This document shows positions 16,914 through 25,738 of a DNA stretch of 64,000 nt, in pieces. The notes below the pieces were generated by a model. It made no database searches and was not told where the DNA came from. It was given only the letters and a program-made list of their open reading frames with translations. The stretch's first letter is position 1. Every line of letters starts with the position of its first letter. Origin of the DNA: Methylocystis sp. L43 (lineage in GTDB: Bacteria; Pseudomonadota; Alphaproteobacteria; Rhizobiales; Beijerinckiaceae). The translations under genes and the position numbers were made by a program. Location of the stretch: NCBI RefSeq assembly GCF_015709525.1, contig NZ_JADNRA010000020.1:42344-106343 (forward strand), given 5' to 3'.

Positions 16914-19196
16914 TTACTTCTCGGCTCGGGGGGATTCCGGCGCCTCCAGCACATTTTCAATCGGGCAGTCGAAGTCCCAGACGACGCCTGTGCTGTCGTA
17001 TTGGAGCCTTGCATCCCCTCTAAGGTTCAATCTGATCATGTCCCGAATGACTGTGGACCCGAAGCCCTTACGCGCAGGCGGAACGACAGTGGGACCCTCC
17101 GTCTCACGCCAGCGCATCGCGAAGCGCCGGCCTTCGCCATCGCGCTCGCGGACGCCCCATTCGATGTCGACGCGGCCATCCGAGTTGGACAGCGCGCCAT
17201 ATTTGACGGCGTTGGTCGCCAGCTCATGCAGCGCCATGCTGAAAGATTGCGACGCCGCGGCCGAGATGGTCAGCGGCGGGCCTTTTAGCGTGATGCGATC
17301 GTCGATCAAATCCTCCAGATGCGCGAGCTGCGCGCGCACGAGATCGCTTAGCGTGACGCCTTGCCAATCGCTGGCGACCAGCAGGTCCTGGTTCGCGGCG
17401 AGAGACAAAATGCGCTCCTGAAACGTTTCCTCGAAGTCGCGACCTGGATCGCCCGCGGTCGCTCGTGCGATGGCCAGCACGATGCTCAACATGTTTTTCG
17501 AGCGGTGATTGAGCTCTCTCATGAGAAGAGCGCGCTGTTCCTCAGCGCGCACGCGCTCAGTCACGTCCCTCGACAGCACGGCGACTCTTGGGCTTTCCGC
17601 TTCCTCGATGCGAAAGACAAAGGCGTCATAGATCTTGCCGAGCGCTCGCGCTCTGCGGACGACGCGTTCGGCGTTCCCGGATGCCGCGACTCTGCCGATC
17701 GTATCGATCCAGTCCTTTTCCAGGCTGGGCACAAGCTCGCGACCGCTCCGCCCTTCAACGTTCTTCAGTCCGGTGGTAGCCTCAAATGCTGGATTGACTT
17801 CAAGGAAGCGGTAGTCGATCGCATGACCGTCCTCGTCATAGAGTGGCTCGACCACCGTGAAGCTTTCGTCAATGGATTCGAACAGCAGGCGATACCGCGA
17901 CTCGCTCTCGCGCAGCGCCTCTTCCGCGCGCGCCCGCTCGATCGCCGACCACGTTCGCTCGGCGACATCTTCTGCGACGGCCGCCTGAGCGGCGCTCCAG
18001 GTCCTCGGTAGCCGCGAATGAACGGTAACCACCGCGACCAGCCGGTCGTCCTTGACCAGCGGCGCGGCCAGGAAAGCGGAAACCGAACGGTTTTCGAATG
18101 ACCTTAGGATCTCAGGCGCCGCCGTGCGCGGGTCATTGCGGACGTCGCTAACGGCGATTGTTCTGCCGCGCTTGAGGTCTGCGAGCAGGGCCTCTCCCCA
18201 ACTCTCGAGACGATGGCGCCCGGCGTTGCTTGGCGCCGCGCCGTCGTTCCAGTCATGCTGAACAGTTGCGTGTTCGCCGGTCTCGTCGATCTCCGCATAG
18301 GCCGCCTCGTTGGCCTCGAGATGACGGCCCAGGACCTCGCTCGCCGCAGCCTGAATGGCCAGGGGATCCGCCAATGGGCGCAAACGGTCGTTGAGATCGA
18401 TCAGGAGGTTTTGCCGAGCCTCGCGGTCCCGACGGCTCACCTCGCGCGTCCGCTGCTCTGTCGTGTCGCGTATGGCGAGAAGGATCAGGTTAAGCTGGTC
18501 GAGCCGACGGCCGTTCAGCAGCATCACCCGAGGACCGAAGCCTTGGTAAACGCGTTCGATCCGGTAGTCGTCGAAACTCTGGCGGCGAGGGAGAATGTCC
18601 TCAAGCAGCCGTCGCAGCTCCGGGGTGTCCCACTGGCCATTGCCAAGCTCGTAAACGAGACGTCCTTCCGTCTCCTTGGGATCTCCACCGAAAAGTTGGT
18701 AGAAGGGCCGATTCGCCGAGTGAACCGTGAGGTCCCCGTGGAGAATCAGCAGCGCTTCACGCACGCTGTCGATCAGTTTCTCGGCGAACTCGATTCGGCC
18801 CTCGAGTTCATGACGGAGCCGCTCACGCTCGGTGTCATCGGATATCGCAAGCAGGATGCGATCTTTTTCATCCGGCCGGCGGATGCGCTTGGCGTTAAAC
18901 CACATGACGCGACGGCCGACACGTTCGAAGTCATGTTCAACGCGGCAATCCTCGATCGCACTGTTTCGCTCAACAATTTGCTCTAGAAGCCGGCGCAGCT
19001 CCGGGATGTCCCACAGCCCGTCGCAAAGCTCATAAACCGGTCGGCCGACTGTCTCCTCGCGCGTCACCTGAAACTGACTGAGGAACGCGTCATTGGCGAA
19101 CTCGACCGTGAGCTGTGAATCGAGCGCCAGCAGCGGCAGGCTCACGGTCTCCAGGATTGAACTCGCATAGGCGGAAATGTCCGTCTCGGTTGTCAT
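16914..19196 (-). CDS. PAS-PAS-GAF-PAS HWE-family sensor histidine kinase
   Basis: A roughly 760-aa soluble sensor kinase. Two similar N-terminal PAS domains each contain the pattern VYEL-x2-G-x-WD-x-PELRRLLE. A GAF-like domain with VSDVRNDPRTAAPEIL follows, then a third PAS domain (SRYRLLFESIDESFTVVEPL), and a C-terminal HWE/HisKA_2-type kinase: phosphoacceptor region MRELNHRSKNMLSIV, N box MALHELATNAVKYGALS, and the WRETEGP segment that gives the HWE family its Trp-x-Glu motif. No transmembrane helix is seen, so it probably senses a cytoplasmic cue; such kinases include light, oxygen and general stress response sensors. The start is uncertain: ATG 19196 is used, and the frame stays open to 19358, where it would overlap the divergent gene. 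No response regulator is adjacent. Confidence 0.82.
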   Translation of the reverse strand: MTTETDISAYASSILETVSLPLLALDSQLTVEFANDAFLSQFQVTREETVGRPVYELCDGLWDIPELRRLLEQIVERNSAIEDCRVEHDFERVGRRVMWFNAKRIRRPDEKDRILLAISDDTERERLRHELEGRIEFAEKLIDSVREALLILHGDLTVHSANRPFYQLFGGDPKETEGRLVYELGNGQWDTPELRRLLEDILPRRQSFDDYRIERVYQGFGPRVMLLNGRRLDQLNLILLAIRDTTEQRTREVSRRDREARQNLLIDLNDRLRPLADPLAIQAAASEVLGRHLEANEAAYAEIDETGEHATVQHDWNDGAAPSNAGRHRLESWGEALLADLKRGRTIAVSDVRNDPRTAAPEILRSFENRSVSAFLAAPLVKDDRLVAVVTVHSRLPRTWSAAQAAVAEDVAERTWSAIERARAEEALRESESRYRLLFESIDESFTVVEPLYDEDGHAIDYRFLEVNPAFEATTGLKNVEGRSGRELVPSLEKDWIDTIGRVAASGNAERVVRRARALGKIYDAFVFRIEEAESPRVAVLSRDVTERVRAEEQRALLMRELNHRSKNMLSIVLAIARATAGDPGRDFEETFQERILSLAANQDLLVASDWQGVTLSDLVRAQLAHLEDLIDDRITLKGPPLTISAAASQSFSMALHELATNAVKYGALSNSDGRVDIEWGVRERDGEGRRFAMRWRETEGPTVVPPARKGFGSTVIRDMIRLNLRGDARLQYDSTGVVWDFDCPIENVLEAPESPRAEK

Positions 19197-19358
19197 GCCT
19201 ACTGAACTCAGATCGACGATCAGCCTTGCTGAAGGTAACGCGTTTGGACGCGAGAGGAACCCCGTAGTGCGAAAGGCATGCGCAGAGGATACGATCGTCT
19301 GGCGAATCTCGATTATGATGCCCTTCAATCGCCATTGACTGTCGATTCGAGGGAACAC

Positions 19359-20129
19359 GTGCTTTTAAAATTCTGGATGTCGCAGACGACGCTCGTCATG
19401 GCGCTCATGCTCACAGGCGCCATGGCCGCTGTCGCGCTTTTCCTGTGCTGGCTCAGCTTCGCCTCGCGCTTTGCCGCCTATGCACAGAGCTGGAAAGGCG
19501 TCGTGCCGCCCTTCGTGGCCGTCCCGGCGACCCTGTTTGGCCTGCTGATGACGTTTCTCTCGCAGGACGTCTGGGACGCGAATCGCAGCGCCTATCGCGC
19601 CATCGCCATGGAGCGCGAACAATTGGCGACGCTCGCAGCGCTTTCCGGCAATCACGGAGACCACGCGGACGATATTCCGCGCGCCGTGCGTGACTATGTG
19701 GAAACCGCCGTTGGCCTCGAATGGAAAACCATGGAAGACGGCAAAGAATCGCCGGAAACCGAGGCCGCGCTGAACAGACTCACCCGCGCGGTCGCCAGCG
19801 CGAGAATCGAGGCGGCCTTCCAGCGCGCGCTCGTCGATACGGTGATGCGTTTGCGATCGGCGCGGGAACAACGACTCGCGATTGCGGGGGCCTTTCCCGA
19901 CGATCGCAAATGGGCGGCGGTGATCATCATCGCCTTCATCACGCAAATCGCCCTTGCCGTCGTCCATCTCGACCGCCCCAGGCCTCAGCTTCTCGCGCAG
20001 ACAATTTTCGCTTTGGCGGCGATCGTCCCTATATCGCTCGTCGCCTCCGTGGACGAGCCCTATTCGCCGCCCAATGCGGTGAGCTCCGAGCCGCTGACAC
20101 AGCTGCTGGAGCGCTATCCTCAAAAGTGA
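19359..20129 (+). CDS. DUF4239-like membrane protein
   Basis: A roughly 256-aa membrane protein with two N-terminal TM helices (about residues 10-32 and 50-70) and two C-terminal helices (about 193-213 and 220-240), separated by a soluble, largely helical region rich in Arg and Glu. This 2+2 layout matches the DUF4239/bestrophin-like family, whose function is not established. GTG 19359 is chosen because GAGGG lies six bases upstream; ATG 19377 (MSQTTLVM) is the alternative. It is divergent from the HWE kinase with little intergenic space. Confidence 0.6.
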   Translation: MLLKFWMSQTTLVMALMLTGAMAAVALFLCWLSFASRFAAYAQSWKGVVPPFVAVPATLFGLLMTFLSQDVWDANRSAYRAIAMEREQLATLAALSGNHGDHADDIPRAVRDYVETAVGLEWKTMEDGKESPETEAALNRLTRAVASARIEAAFQRALVDTVMRLRSAREQRLAIAGAFPDDRKWAAVIIIAFITQIALAVVHLDRPRPQLLAQTIFALAAIVPISLVASVDEPYSPPNAVSSEPLTQLLERYPQK

Positions 20130-20201
20130 CCGGCTCACCTTTGATAGCGCCCTGCAGACGCAGCTAAGAGTTCCAAGAAAGTTGCATTAACCTTCAACGA
20201 A

Positions 20202-20221
20202 CGCCGGAACGCGTTCCGGCG
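20202..20221. promoter_or_regulatory. 20-bp perfect palindrome upstream of methyltransferase
   Basis: CGCCGGAACGCGTTCCGGCG is a perfect, uninterrupted palindrome ending 29 bp before the start codon of the downstream methyltransferase gene. Its symmetry and position fit a repressor operator of TetR or similar dimers better than a terminator, because the loop would be only four bases and no T-run follows. No regulator gene is adjacent, so the binder is unknown. Confidence 0.4.
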
Positions 20222-20250
20222 CCGAACCCGAGTCCGATCGAGACGAGCCA

Positions 20251-21081
20251 ATGATCAAAACTCAAAAAGTGGTTGGCACCGCTTTTGTCGTGGCGGAATT
20301 CCGCAATGACGAAAACACGCAAGCTCATCCGCTCTACCGCGATCCCTTTGTCCACCTGTTCCTCGATCGGGAAACGAAACAGGCGGCGGATCGCATTTCC
20401 CAATCGTTTCCGCCGATCAGGAACAATGTGCGCCTGAGGACTCGCTACTTCGACGACCGGCTTCGTCATCAGATCGACCAAGGGCGTCGGCAGATCCTCA
20501 TACTTGGCGCCGGTCTCGACACAAGGCCGCAGCGGATCGCAGCCGAAGGAGTCGCCTATTTTGAAATCGACGCTCCTGAAACCCAGGCGTTCAAAAAGGC
20601 GAAGCTTGAAGCAAGCAATGTCGATCCCAACACGACATATATCGGGGCGGATTATGTGACGGATGGAATGATTGATCTCCTTAGACGAAACGGATGCGAT
20701 TTCCGGCTTCCCACCCATGTCATATGGGAAGGCAACACAATGTATTTGAATGAAACTTTTGTGTGTCAGATCCTGACGAGTCTCATGCGCCAAATCGAGA
20801 GCTGCTCGGTGTCCTTCGACTATATGGCGGAGGATGTGATCAGCAACGCCACCGGCGATCCTGAGATCGCCAGCGTTGTCGCGAGATTCGCCGCCATGGG
20901 CGCCCCTTGGACGTACGGAATCGACGATCTTGCCGCACTCGCCGCGCGTTGCGGCGCAAGCGTGCTCGATCGGGCGACGCTCGCCGACCTTCATCGAACC
21001 TATTGGCCGGATCAGCCGTTAACCTCGCCCCTCTACGGGTACTATACGCTTTGCACGCTGCAGAACGCGGTGGCGTCGTAA
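20251..21081 (+). CDS. Class I SAM-dependent methyltransferase (LCM/TIGR00027-like)
   Basis: A 276-aa protein resembling the leucine carboxyl methyltransferase-like family of bacterial O-methyltransferases. The SAM-binding motif is seen in QILILGAGLDTRPQR (about residues 80-94), followed by the acidic ribose-binding end of the second strand in YFEIDAPETQAFK. RTRYFDDRL upstream of motif I and VIWEGNTMYL further down are also typical. These enzymes methylate carboxyl or hydroxyl groups of small molecules, often in secondary metabolism. It stands alone except for the zinc-ribbon gene downstream. The substrate is unknown. Confidence 0.75.
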   Translation: MIKTQKVVGTAFVVAEFRNDENTQAHPLYRDPFVHLFLDRETKQAADRISQSFPPIRNNVRLRTRYFDDRLRHQIDQGRRQILILGAGLDTRPQRIAAEGVAYFEIDAPETQAFKKAKLEASNVDPNTTYIGADYVTDGMIDLLRRNGCDFRLPTHVIWEGNTMYLNETFVCQILTSLMRQIESCSVSFDYMAEDVISNATGDPEIASVVARFAAMGAPWTYGIDDLAALAARCGASVLDRATLADLHRTYWPDQPLTSPLYGYYTLCTLQNAVAS

Positions 21082-21181
21082 TAAGCGCGTCGCGGCGCCG
21101 GCCGGGGAATAAGCGCAAAGATCGTCAGGGAGACAGACCAGCGCTACATGAATATCAAAAGTTATAAGACAGGAGACCCCC

Positions 21182-21451
21182 ATGCCAAAAGGCATTCAGT
21201 TCACCGGCGATTTCGAGGTATCCGCGATGCCGGCGCTCATCCCTGGCAGCTGGTATATTGGATTTGCGTGCAAACAGTGCCGACAACGCTTTGCTTTTCT
21301 GAGCGAGCTGACAGGCACGGGCGCTCTGGAGATATCCGGGCCCGCCACATTTAAGGTGACGTGCCCGAACTGTGGCGCGCGCGGAGAATATTCGGCCACC
21401 GAAGTCATACAGTTTCAGGCGGCTCAGGGCGGCCCATCGTCGACCGCCTAG
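21182..21451 (+). CDS. Small zinc-ribbon protein
   Basis: An 89-aa protein with two CxxC knuckles, ACKQCRQ and TCPNCGA, about 30 residues apart, forming a likely zinc ribbon; the intervening region is beta-type. AGGAGACCCCC precedes ATG 21182, supporting translation. No enzymatic domain is visible; such ribbons bind nucleic acid or protein partners. It lies about 100 nt after the methyltransferase gene and converges on the tryptophanase-like gene with only an 8-nt gap. Confidence 0.6.
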   Translation: MPKGIQFTGDFEVSAMPALIPGSWYIGFACKQCRQRFAFLSELTGTGALEISGPATFKVTCPNCGARGEYSATEVIQFQAAQGGPSSTA

Positions 21452-21459
21452 CTCGCGGC

Positions 21460-22836
21460 TCAACCGGCCCGCTCGTAATGGGCGGTGAAGTGCCGCAGAA
21501 ATGGCGCCTGTTCTGTGATCCGGTAGGCTTCGATTGACTCGCGCCGGCGGCCAATGGCGTCGAGCACTTCGATCAGATAGTCGAAATGGCTCTGCGTATA
21601 GACCCGGCGAGGGAACGCCAACCGCACCAATTCGTGCGGCGCTGCGATCTCCTCTCCCCCTCCCGGCGCAGGCTTTCCGAACATGACGCTGCCCAGCTCC
21701 ACGGCACGAACCCCGCCCTCTAGATAAAGCGCATTGACGAGCCCGATGCCGGGATAGTCGCTGGCCCTCAAATGCGGGCAGAACGCGGCCGCGTCGATGA
21801 ATATGGCGTGGCCGCCAGCTGGGCGCACGATCGGTATGTCGCGCGAGATCAGCGCTGACGCCACATATTCGACGGTCGCATGCCGATAGCGCTGATAGTC
21901 ATAATGGAGCGCTTCCAACAAGCCGACGGAGATTGCTTCCAGATCACGGCCGGCGAGACCGCCATATGTCGGAAACCCTTCCGTCAGAATGAGCAGGTTA
22001 CGAAAGTCATCGGCCCAAGAATCATTGTTGCAGGCGAGAAATCCTCCGATATTTGCGAGCCCGTCCTTCTTTGCGCTCATCGTCGCGCCATCGGCGAATG
22101 AAAACATTTCCCGCGCAATCTCTAACAGCGTTCGATCGGCGAAGCCTTGCTCACGCTCTTTGATGAAGAATGCGTTTTCCGCAAAACGGCAGGCATCGAT
22201 GATCAGCGGAATGTTGTGCTTCTGCAAGATTTCCTTGACGCTCCGAACGTTTTCCATCGACACCGGTTGGCCGCCGCCGGTGTTGTTGGTCACCGTGAGC
22301 ATGCAGAAAGGAATGTTCGCGGAGCCTTCGGCCTCGATCAATTGTTCGAGTTTGCCTAGGTCCATATTTCCTTTGAACAGCTTCTCGGAATGGAGTTCGC
22401 GCGCTTCGCTCGACGGCAAGTCCGTCGCAATCGCGCCGACATATTCAATGTTCGCGCGCGTCGTGTCGAAGTGACCATTGTTGGGAACGACGTTGCCCTT
22501 TTGCAAGCGTGTCGCAGCCAGAATGCGCTCGGCGGCGCGTCCCTGATGCGTCGGAAAAATGCGTTTGAATCCGGTAATCTCGCGCACGGTTCGCTCGAAT
22601 CGTCGCCAGGAGCGGCTGCCGGCATAGCTTTCGTCGCCGAGCATCAGAGCCGCCCATTGGCGATCGGACATGGCGCCCGTGCCGCTGTCGGTCAGCAAGT
22701 CGATGGTGACGTGGTCGGCGTCCAAAAGGAAGACATTGTTGAACGCGCTTGCGAGAAGCGCCTCACGCTCGCTGCGCGTGGTGATGGGCAGCGCCTCGGT
22801 CATCTTGATGCGAAACGGCTCGATGATCGTCTTCAC
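21460..22836 (-). CDS. tnaA: Tryptophanase-like PLP lyase
   Basis: A 458-aa PLP enzyme of the tryptophanase/tyrosine phenol-lyase (TPL) family, which cleaves tryptophan to indole or tyrosine to phenol, plus pyruvate and ammonia. The PLP lysine is Lys257 in MSAKKDGL. Overall it reads closest to TPL (NIGGFLACN, LAGRDLEAISVGL, FFIKEREQGF). Yet the residues that set substrate choice look like tryptophanase: Asp124 in HFDTTR where TPL has Thr124, Leu381 where TPL has Arg381 (tryptophanase has Ile), and His449 in LRHFTA where TPL has Phe448 (tryptophanase His463). Tryptophan is therefore the likelier substrate. The GTG start at 22836 is supported because it includes the conserved EPFRIK segment. 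No leader peptide or tnaB permease gene is adjacent. Confidence 0.85.
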   Translation of the reverse strand: MKTIIEPFRIKMTEALPITTRSEREALLASAFNNVFLLDADHVTIDLLTDSGTGAMSDRQWAALMLGDESYAGSRSWRRFERTVREITGFKRIFPTHQGRAAERILAATRLQKGNVVPNNGHFDTTRANIEYVGAIATDLPSSEARELHSEKLFKGNMDLGKLEQLIEAEGSANIPFCMLTVTNNTGGGQPVSMENVRSVKEILQKHNIPLIIDACRFAENAFFIKEREQGFADRTLLEIAREMFSFADGATMSAKKDGLANIGGFLACNNDSWADDFRNLLILTEGFPTYGGLAGRDLEAISVGLLEALHYDYQRYRHATVEYVASALISRDIPIVRPAGGHAIFIDAAAFCPHLRASDYPGIGLVNALYLEGGVRAVELGSVMFGKPAPGGGEEIAAPHELVRLAFPRRVYTQSHFDYLIEVLDAIGRRRESIEAYRITEQAPFLRHFTAHYERAG

Positions 22837-23153
22837 GGGAATGCTCGCGCTTGAAAGCCGAAACCGACTGGGCTGTCGGCCACGTGCTCTTCAAATGGGC
22901 CTCATCGCAGGGCTGGTCCACTTCCAAGCGCCAACGGCAGGCATCGCCGCTCTTTTACAGCGCCTGCGAGCTTATCGCTCTTTCGTGGATTTAATCTTCG
23001 GGATCGTCGGGCAGTTCCGCGCGTTCCAGCGTTCGCGCGTTTGACGCGGCGCGTGCATAACGGCGACTGGACGCGAACCGATTGCGCCAAGACTGGTCGC
23101 GGCGCCGGGAGCAGCCATCGATTGTGGGCGACTGCGCCGATCAACTGCGATTG
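22837..23153. other. Intergenic region, nothing recognised
   Basis: This 317-bp interval lies upstream of the tryptophanase-like gene and downstream of the Pro/Ala-rich membrane protein gene. No convincing reading frame, tRNA, TnaC-like leader with a good ribosome binding site, or terminator with a T-run was recognised. Confidence 0.4.
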
Positions 23154-24527
23154 TTACTGCTTCTCCCCGAGCCGTCCGAAAAACTTGCGAACCGAATTCG
23201 CGGTGCGCTTCAGAAAGGTGGAGAAGCCGTCGGGCTTCCGAGAGGTTTGATGGCTGGCGTTCCTGTCCTTGGCTTGATGCTTGGGTTTGGCGTCCGCGCC
23301 GGTATTGACGGCTCCGCGTTTGGACTCAGAGGCGTTTTGCTCTTGTTCGGGCCTGATCTGCTCACGCGATCTTTCCGGGGCAACGGTTGCAGGCTCCGCA
23401 GTTGAATTCTTGTCCGGCTTTGCAGGCGCGGCGGCTTCCGGCGCGGCGGGCGCAGCCGGCGCCGGCAGAGTCGCCGCTGGCGCAGCCTCATTGCCATGGA
23501 GCGCCTTGTCTCCCTGCTCACGCTCCTGGGATGGAGAGCGCGCTTTGCCTCCTTGCTCGCCGCCCGGCGCAACAGGATTCGGTTTCGAGCTTTCTGGCGT
23601 TGCGGCCGGAGGCGCGGCGATGATCGCGGCGTCGCTCGGCCCTGCCGGCGCGGCGCTGCTCGGATGTGGCGTCGCGTCGTTTGTCGGCGCGCGCTCCTTC
23701 TCCATGGACTTTGCCGCCGGGGCGCCCGTCTCCGCCTTGGGCAATGCGCTCTGGCTGGGATTGACCTTTTCCTGTCTGGTCGGCGGCGACGCGCCGGGCG
23801 CGCCTGCGCGTTTGGTTGAATCAACAGAGCCAAAGAGCAATGTTTTGACGCCAATGACGGAAACCAAACCGCCAACAACGACCAGACCGGCGATCATGAT
23901 GGTTCGGCCAGCGCGGCGCGCCGGCTTGTCGAGAACCGTTCCGTCGTGGCGGCTTACAAGAGGCGCAAGGGCTGTTGCGGAAGCTTCATTATTGGCGCCT
24001 ATCGCGTCTTCGTTCGCAGACCCGCGATCCTCGGACAGGCTGATGCGCTCCACGACGACGCCGCCATCTGACGGCGACGAGTCCAGATCTGAAAGGGAAT
24101 GATCGTCGCCGACATTCCGCGCTTCTGCTTCATCAGGTCTGGCGATCGTTTCTCGTCGCCGTTCTTCCTGCTGGTGACGCTTGAAGCCTTCGATGAGCCA
24201 GTTATCGACGGGAACTTCCTTGCTGGCCGCATGCATATGTGGGCCGCGGGATTGATGGCTCGCCGCTTTTGCGCGCTCTTCCTCTTGCCGCCGCCTGAAG
24301 GCTTCAGCGACCCAATTATTGCCGGATCCATCGTGAGCGCGGCGCGTTACGCCGACGTCGGCGCCGCCTGGGGAAGAGCCGCGCTCGCTGCTTCGCCGCG
24401 CGTCTTCGCGGCGTTTCAAGGCGCCGAGCGTCCAATCGCTTTCGAGAATTTCTTGCAAAATCTTATCCCCACTCACCGGCTCCGCTCCTGCGCTCATGGC
24501 TGCAGCGATGATCATCCGGGAACGCAT
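23154..24527 (-). CDS. Single-pass membrane protein with N-terminal W-x4-F-x-R repeats
   Basis: A protein of up to about 457 residues, not recognised as any family. The cytoplasmic N-terminal region carries three copies of a short motif: DWTLGALKRREDAR, NNWVAEAFRRRQEEER and DNWLIEGFKRHQQEER, each about 30-45 residues apart. One TM helix follows (TIMIAGLVVVGGLVSVIGV), then a long Pro/Ala-rich low-complexity region, presumably periplasmic, and a basic C-terminus with FLKRTANSVRKFFGRLG. The start is uncertain: ATG 24527, 24515 and 24497 are all in frame and none has a strong ribosome binding site. The layout suggests an envelope-spanning anchor or scaffold, but that is a guess. Confidence 0.6.
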   Translation of the reverse strand: MRSRMIIAAAMSAGAEPVSGDKILQEILESDWTLGALKRREDARRSSERGSSPGGADVGVTRRAHDGSGNNWVAEAFRRRQEEERAKAASHQSRGPHMHAASKEVPVDNWLIEGFKRHQQEERRRETIARPDEAEARNVGDDHSLSDLDSSPSDGGVVVERISLSEDRGSANEDAIGANNEASATALAPLVSRHDGTVLDKPARRAGRTIMIAGLVVVGGLVSVIGVKTLLFGSVDSTKRAGAPGASPPTRQEKVNPSQSALPKAETGAPAAKSMEKERAPTNDATPHPSSAAPAGPSDAAIIAAPPAATPESSKPNPVAPGGEQGGKARSPSQEREQGDKALHGNEAAPAATLPAPAAPAAPEAAAPAKPDKNSTAEPATVAPERSREQIRPEQEQNASESKRGAVNTGADAKPKHQAKDRNASHQTSRKPDGFSTFLKRTANSVRKFFGRLGEKQ

Positions 24528-24861
24528 GAGGTTTACACGAATGATCGATGCTAGCTGACTGACGGCGTGCGTCAATGATCCTGACGCTGGACACAACTTG
24601 GTCAGGTCGGAGGCGCGCGAAATCTGCGCGCGAACAACCTCCTAACGCAAGCGTCGCTCGAACAAGAACAGCCGCGGCATGCCCTTCAATGCCGAGCTTA
24701 CGACGCGCCATGAGACGCGGCATGTGACGGTGGCGCTGAAACGGCTATTCGAGGTAAGCTCTCGCTAGCGGAAAGAGGTGAGAGAAGCTGGAACGCCGCA
24801 GCGGCCGGCCTGACGCCACGACGGAAGCGAGTCCAAAAATTTAGACAAAAGGAAACAGACT
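24528..24861. other. Intergenic region, nothing firm
   Basis: This 334-bp interval separates the divergent membrane-protein and lytic transglycosylase genes and must carry both promoters. A short frame beginning at 24678 (about 29 codons) has no clear ribosome binding site or family. Nothing else was recognised. Confidence 0.4.
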
Positions 24862-25665
24862 ATGCGGACTGTCCTCAAATTTTCTATTGCGCTCGCCTTT
24901 GTTGGAATCTCGTACCCCGCACTTGCTGCCCAGTGCGGACACTCAGCGGCGGGCTTCGACAATTGGAAGCAGGAATTTGCCCAGGAGGCGCGCGGCCAAG
25001 GCATCGGTCAGGCGGGCATCAGCGCGCTCATGAGCACCCATTACAACGCGCCGACGATTTCCGCCGATCGCGGCCAGAAGAGTTTTCGCCTTTCGCTCGA
25101 CCAATTCCTCGCCAAGCGCGGCGGCCCGGCCATTGTGTCGCGCGGCCGCGCGCTCAAGCGCTCCTACGGCGGGCTCTTCGCCCAGATCGAGCAGCGCTAC
25201 GGCGTGCCGCCGGGACCTCTTCTCGCGATCTGGGGGATGGAGACCGGGTTTGGCGCGGTGCATGGCAACCAGCACGCTCTGTCGGCTGTCGCGACTTTGG
25301 CATATGACTGCCGCCGCTCCGACTATTTCACCGATCAGCTCTATGCCGCGCTGACGCTGGTCGATCGCGGCGCGCTGTCGCCGAGCGCCCGCGGCTCGAT
25401 GCATGGCGAAATTGGCCAGACCCAGTTCCTCCCGAAAAACATCCTCAATTACGGCGGCGGGGGCAATCTCGACAACTCGGCCGCCGCCCTCAACGCCACC
25501 GCGAATTTCCTTCACGCTCATGGCTGGCGCGCCGGCGGCGGCTATCAGCCGGGCGAAAGCAATTTCGGCGCAATCCAGGCCTGGAACGCGGCCACGGTTT
25601 ATCAGCGCGCGATTGCGCAGATCGGCCGCCAGATCGACGGCGGCGGCGCGTCGCGGGACCAATGA
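24862..25665 (+). CDS. Lytic murein transglycosylase (MltB/SLT_2 type)
   Basis: A 267-aa secreted protein: signal peptide in residues 1-22 (ending SYPALAAQ), then the MltB-like catalytic domain. It cleaves the glycan strand of peptidoglycan between MurNAc and GlcNAc, forming anhydro-MurNAc. The catalytic Glu is in AIWGMETGFG (about residue 121), followed by HALSAVATLAYDCRRSDYFTDQL and GEIGQTQFLPKN, all family hallmarks. The C-terminal segment (NATANFLHAHGWRAGGGY, GAIQAWNAATVYQRAI) matches short family members. There is no lipobox, so it is probably soluble in the periplasm. AAAGGAAAC precedes the start. It converges on the next gene with a terminator between. Confidence 0.88.
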   Translation: MRTVLKFSIALAFVGISYPALAAQCGHSAAGFDNWKQEFAQEARGQGIGQAGISALMSTHYNAPTISADRGQKSFRLSLDQFLAKRGGPAIVSRGRALKRSYGGLFAQIEQRYGVPPGPLLAIWGMETGFGAVHGNQHALSAVATLAYDCRRSDYFTDQLYAALTLVDRGALSPSARGSMHGEIGQTQFLPKNILNYGGGGNLDNSAAALNATANFLHAHGWRAGGGYQPGESNFGAIQAWNAATVYQRAIAQIGRQIDGGGASRDQ

Positions 25666-25678
25666 CGCGCGAAGCCCC

Positions 25679-25708
25679 AAAAAAACGCCGGCGCAATTGG
25701 CGCCGGCG
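25679..25708 (-). terminator. Intrinsic terminator of the 25739-26488 gene
   Basis: CGCCGGCGC (25686-25694) and GCGCCGGCG (25700-25708) form a perfect 9-bp GC stem with an AATTG loop. Seven A residues at 25679-25685 become a U tract on the minus strand. It ends transcripts of the minus-strand gene that stops at 25739. Confidence 0.8.
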
Positions 25709-25738
25709 CGATTCCAAAACGCCTAAAGCCAGGCGCCA

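Noticed and set aside
24678..24770. Short 29-codon frame, possible gene remnant
   Set aside because: No ribosome binding site, no family; too short to judge.
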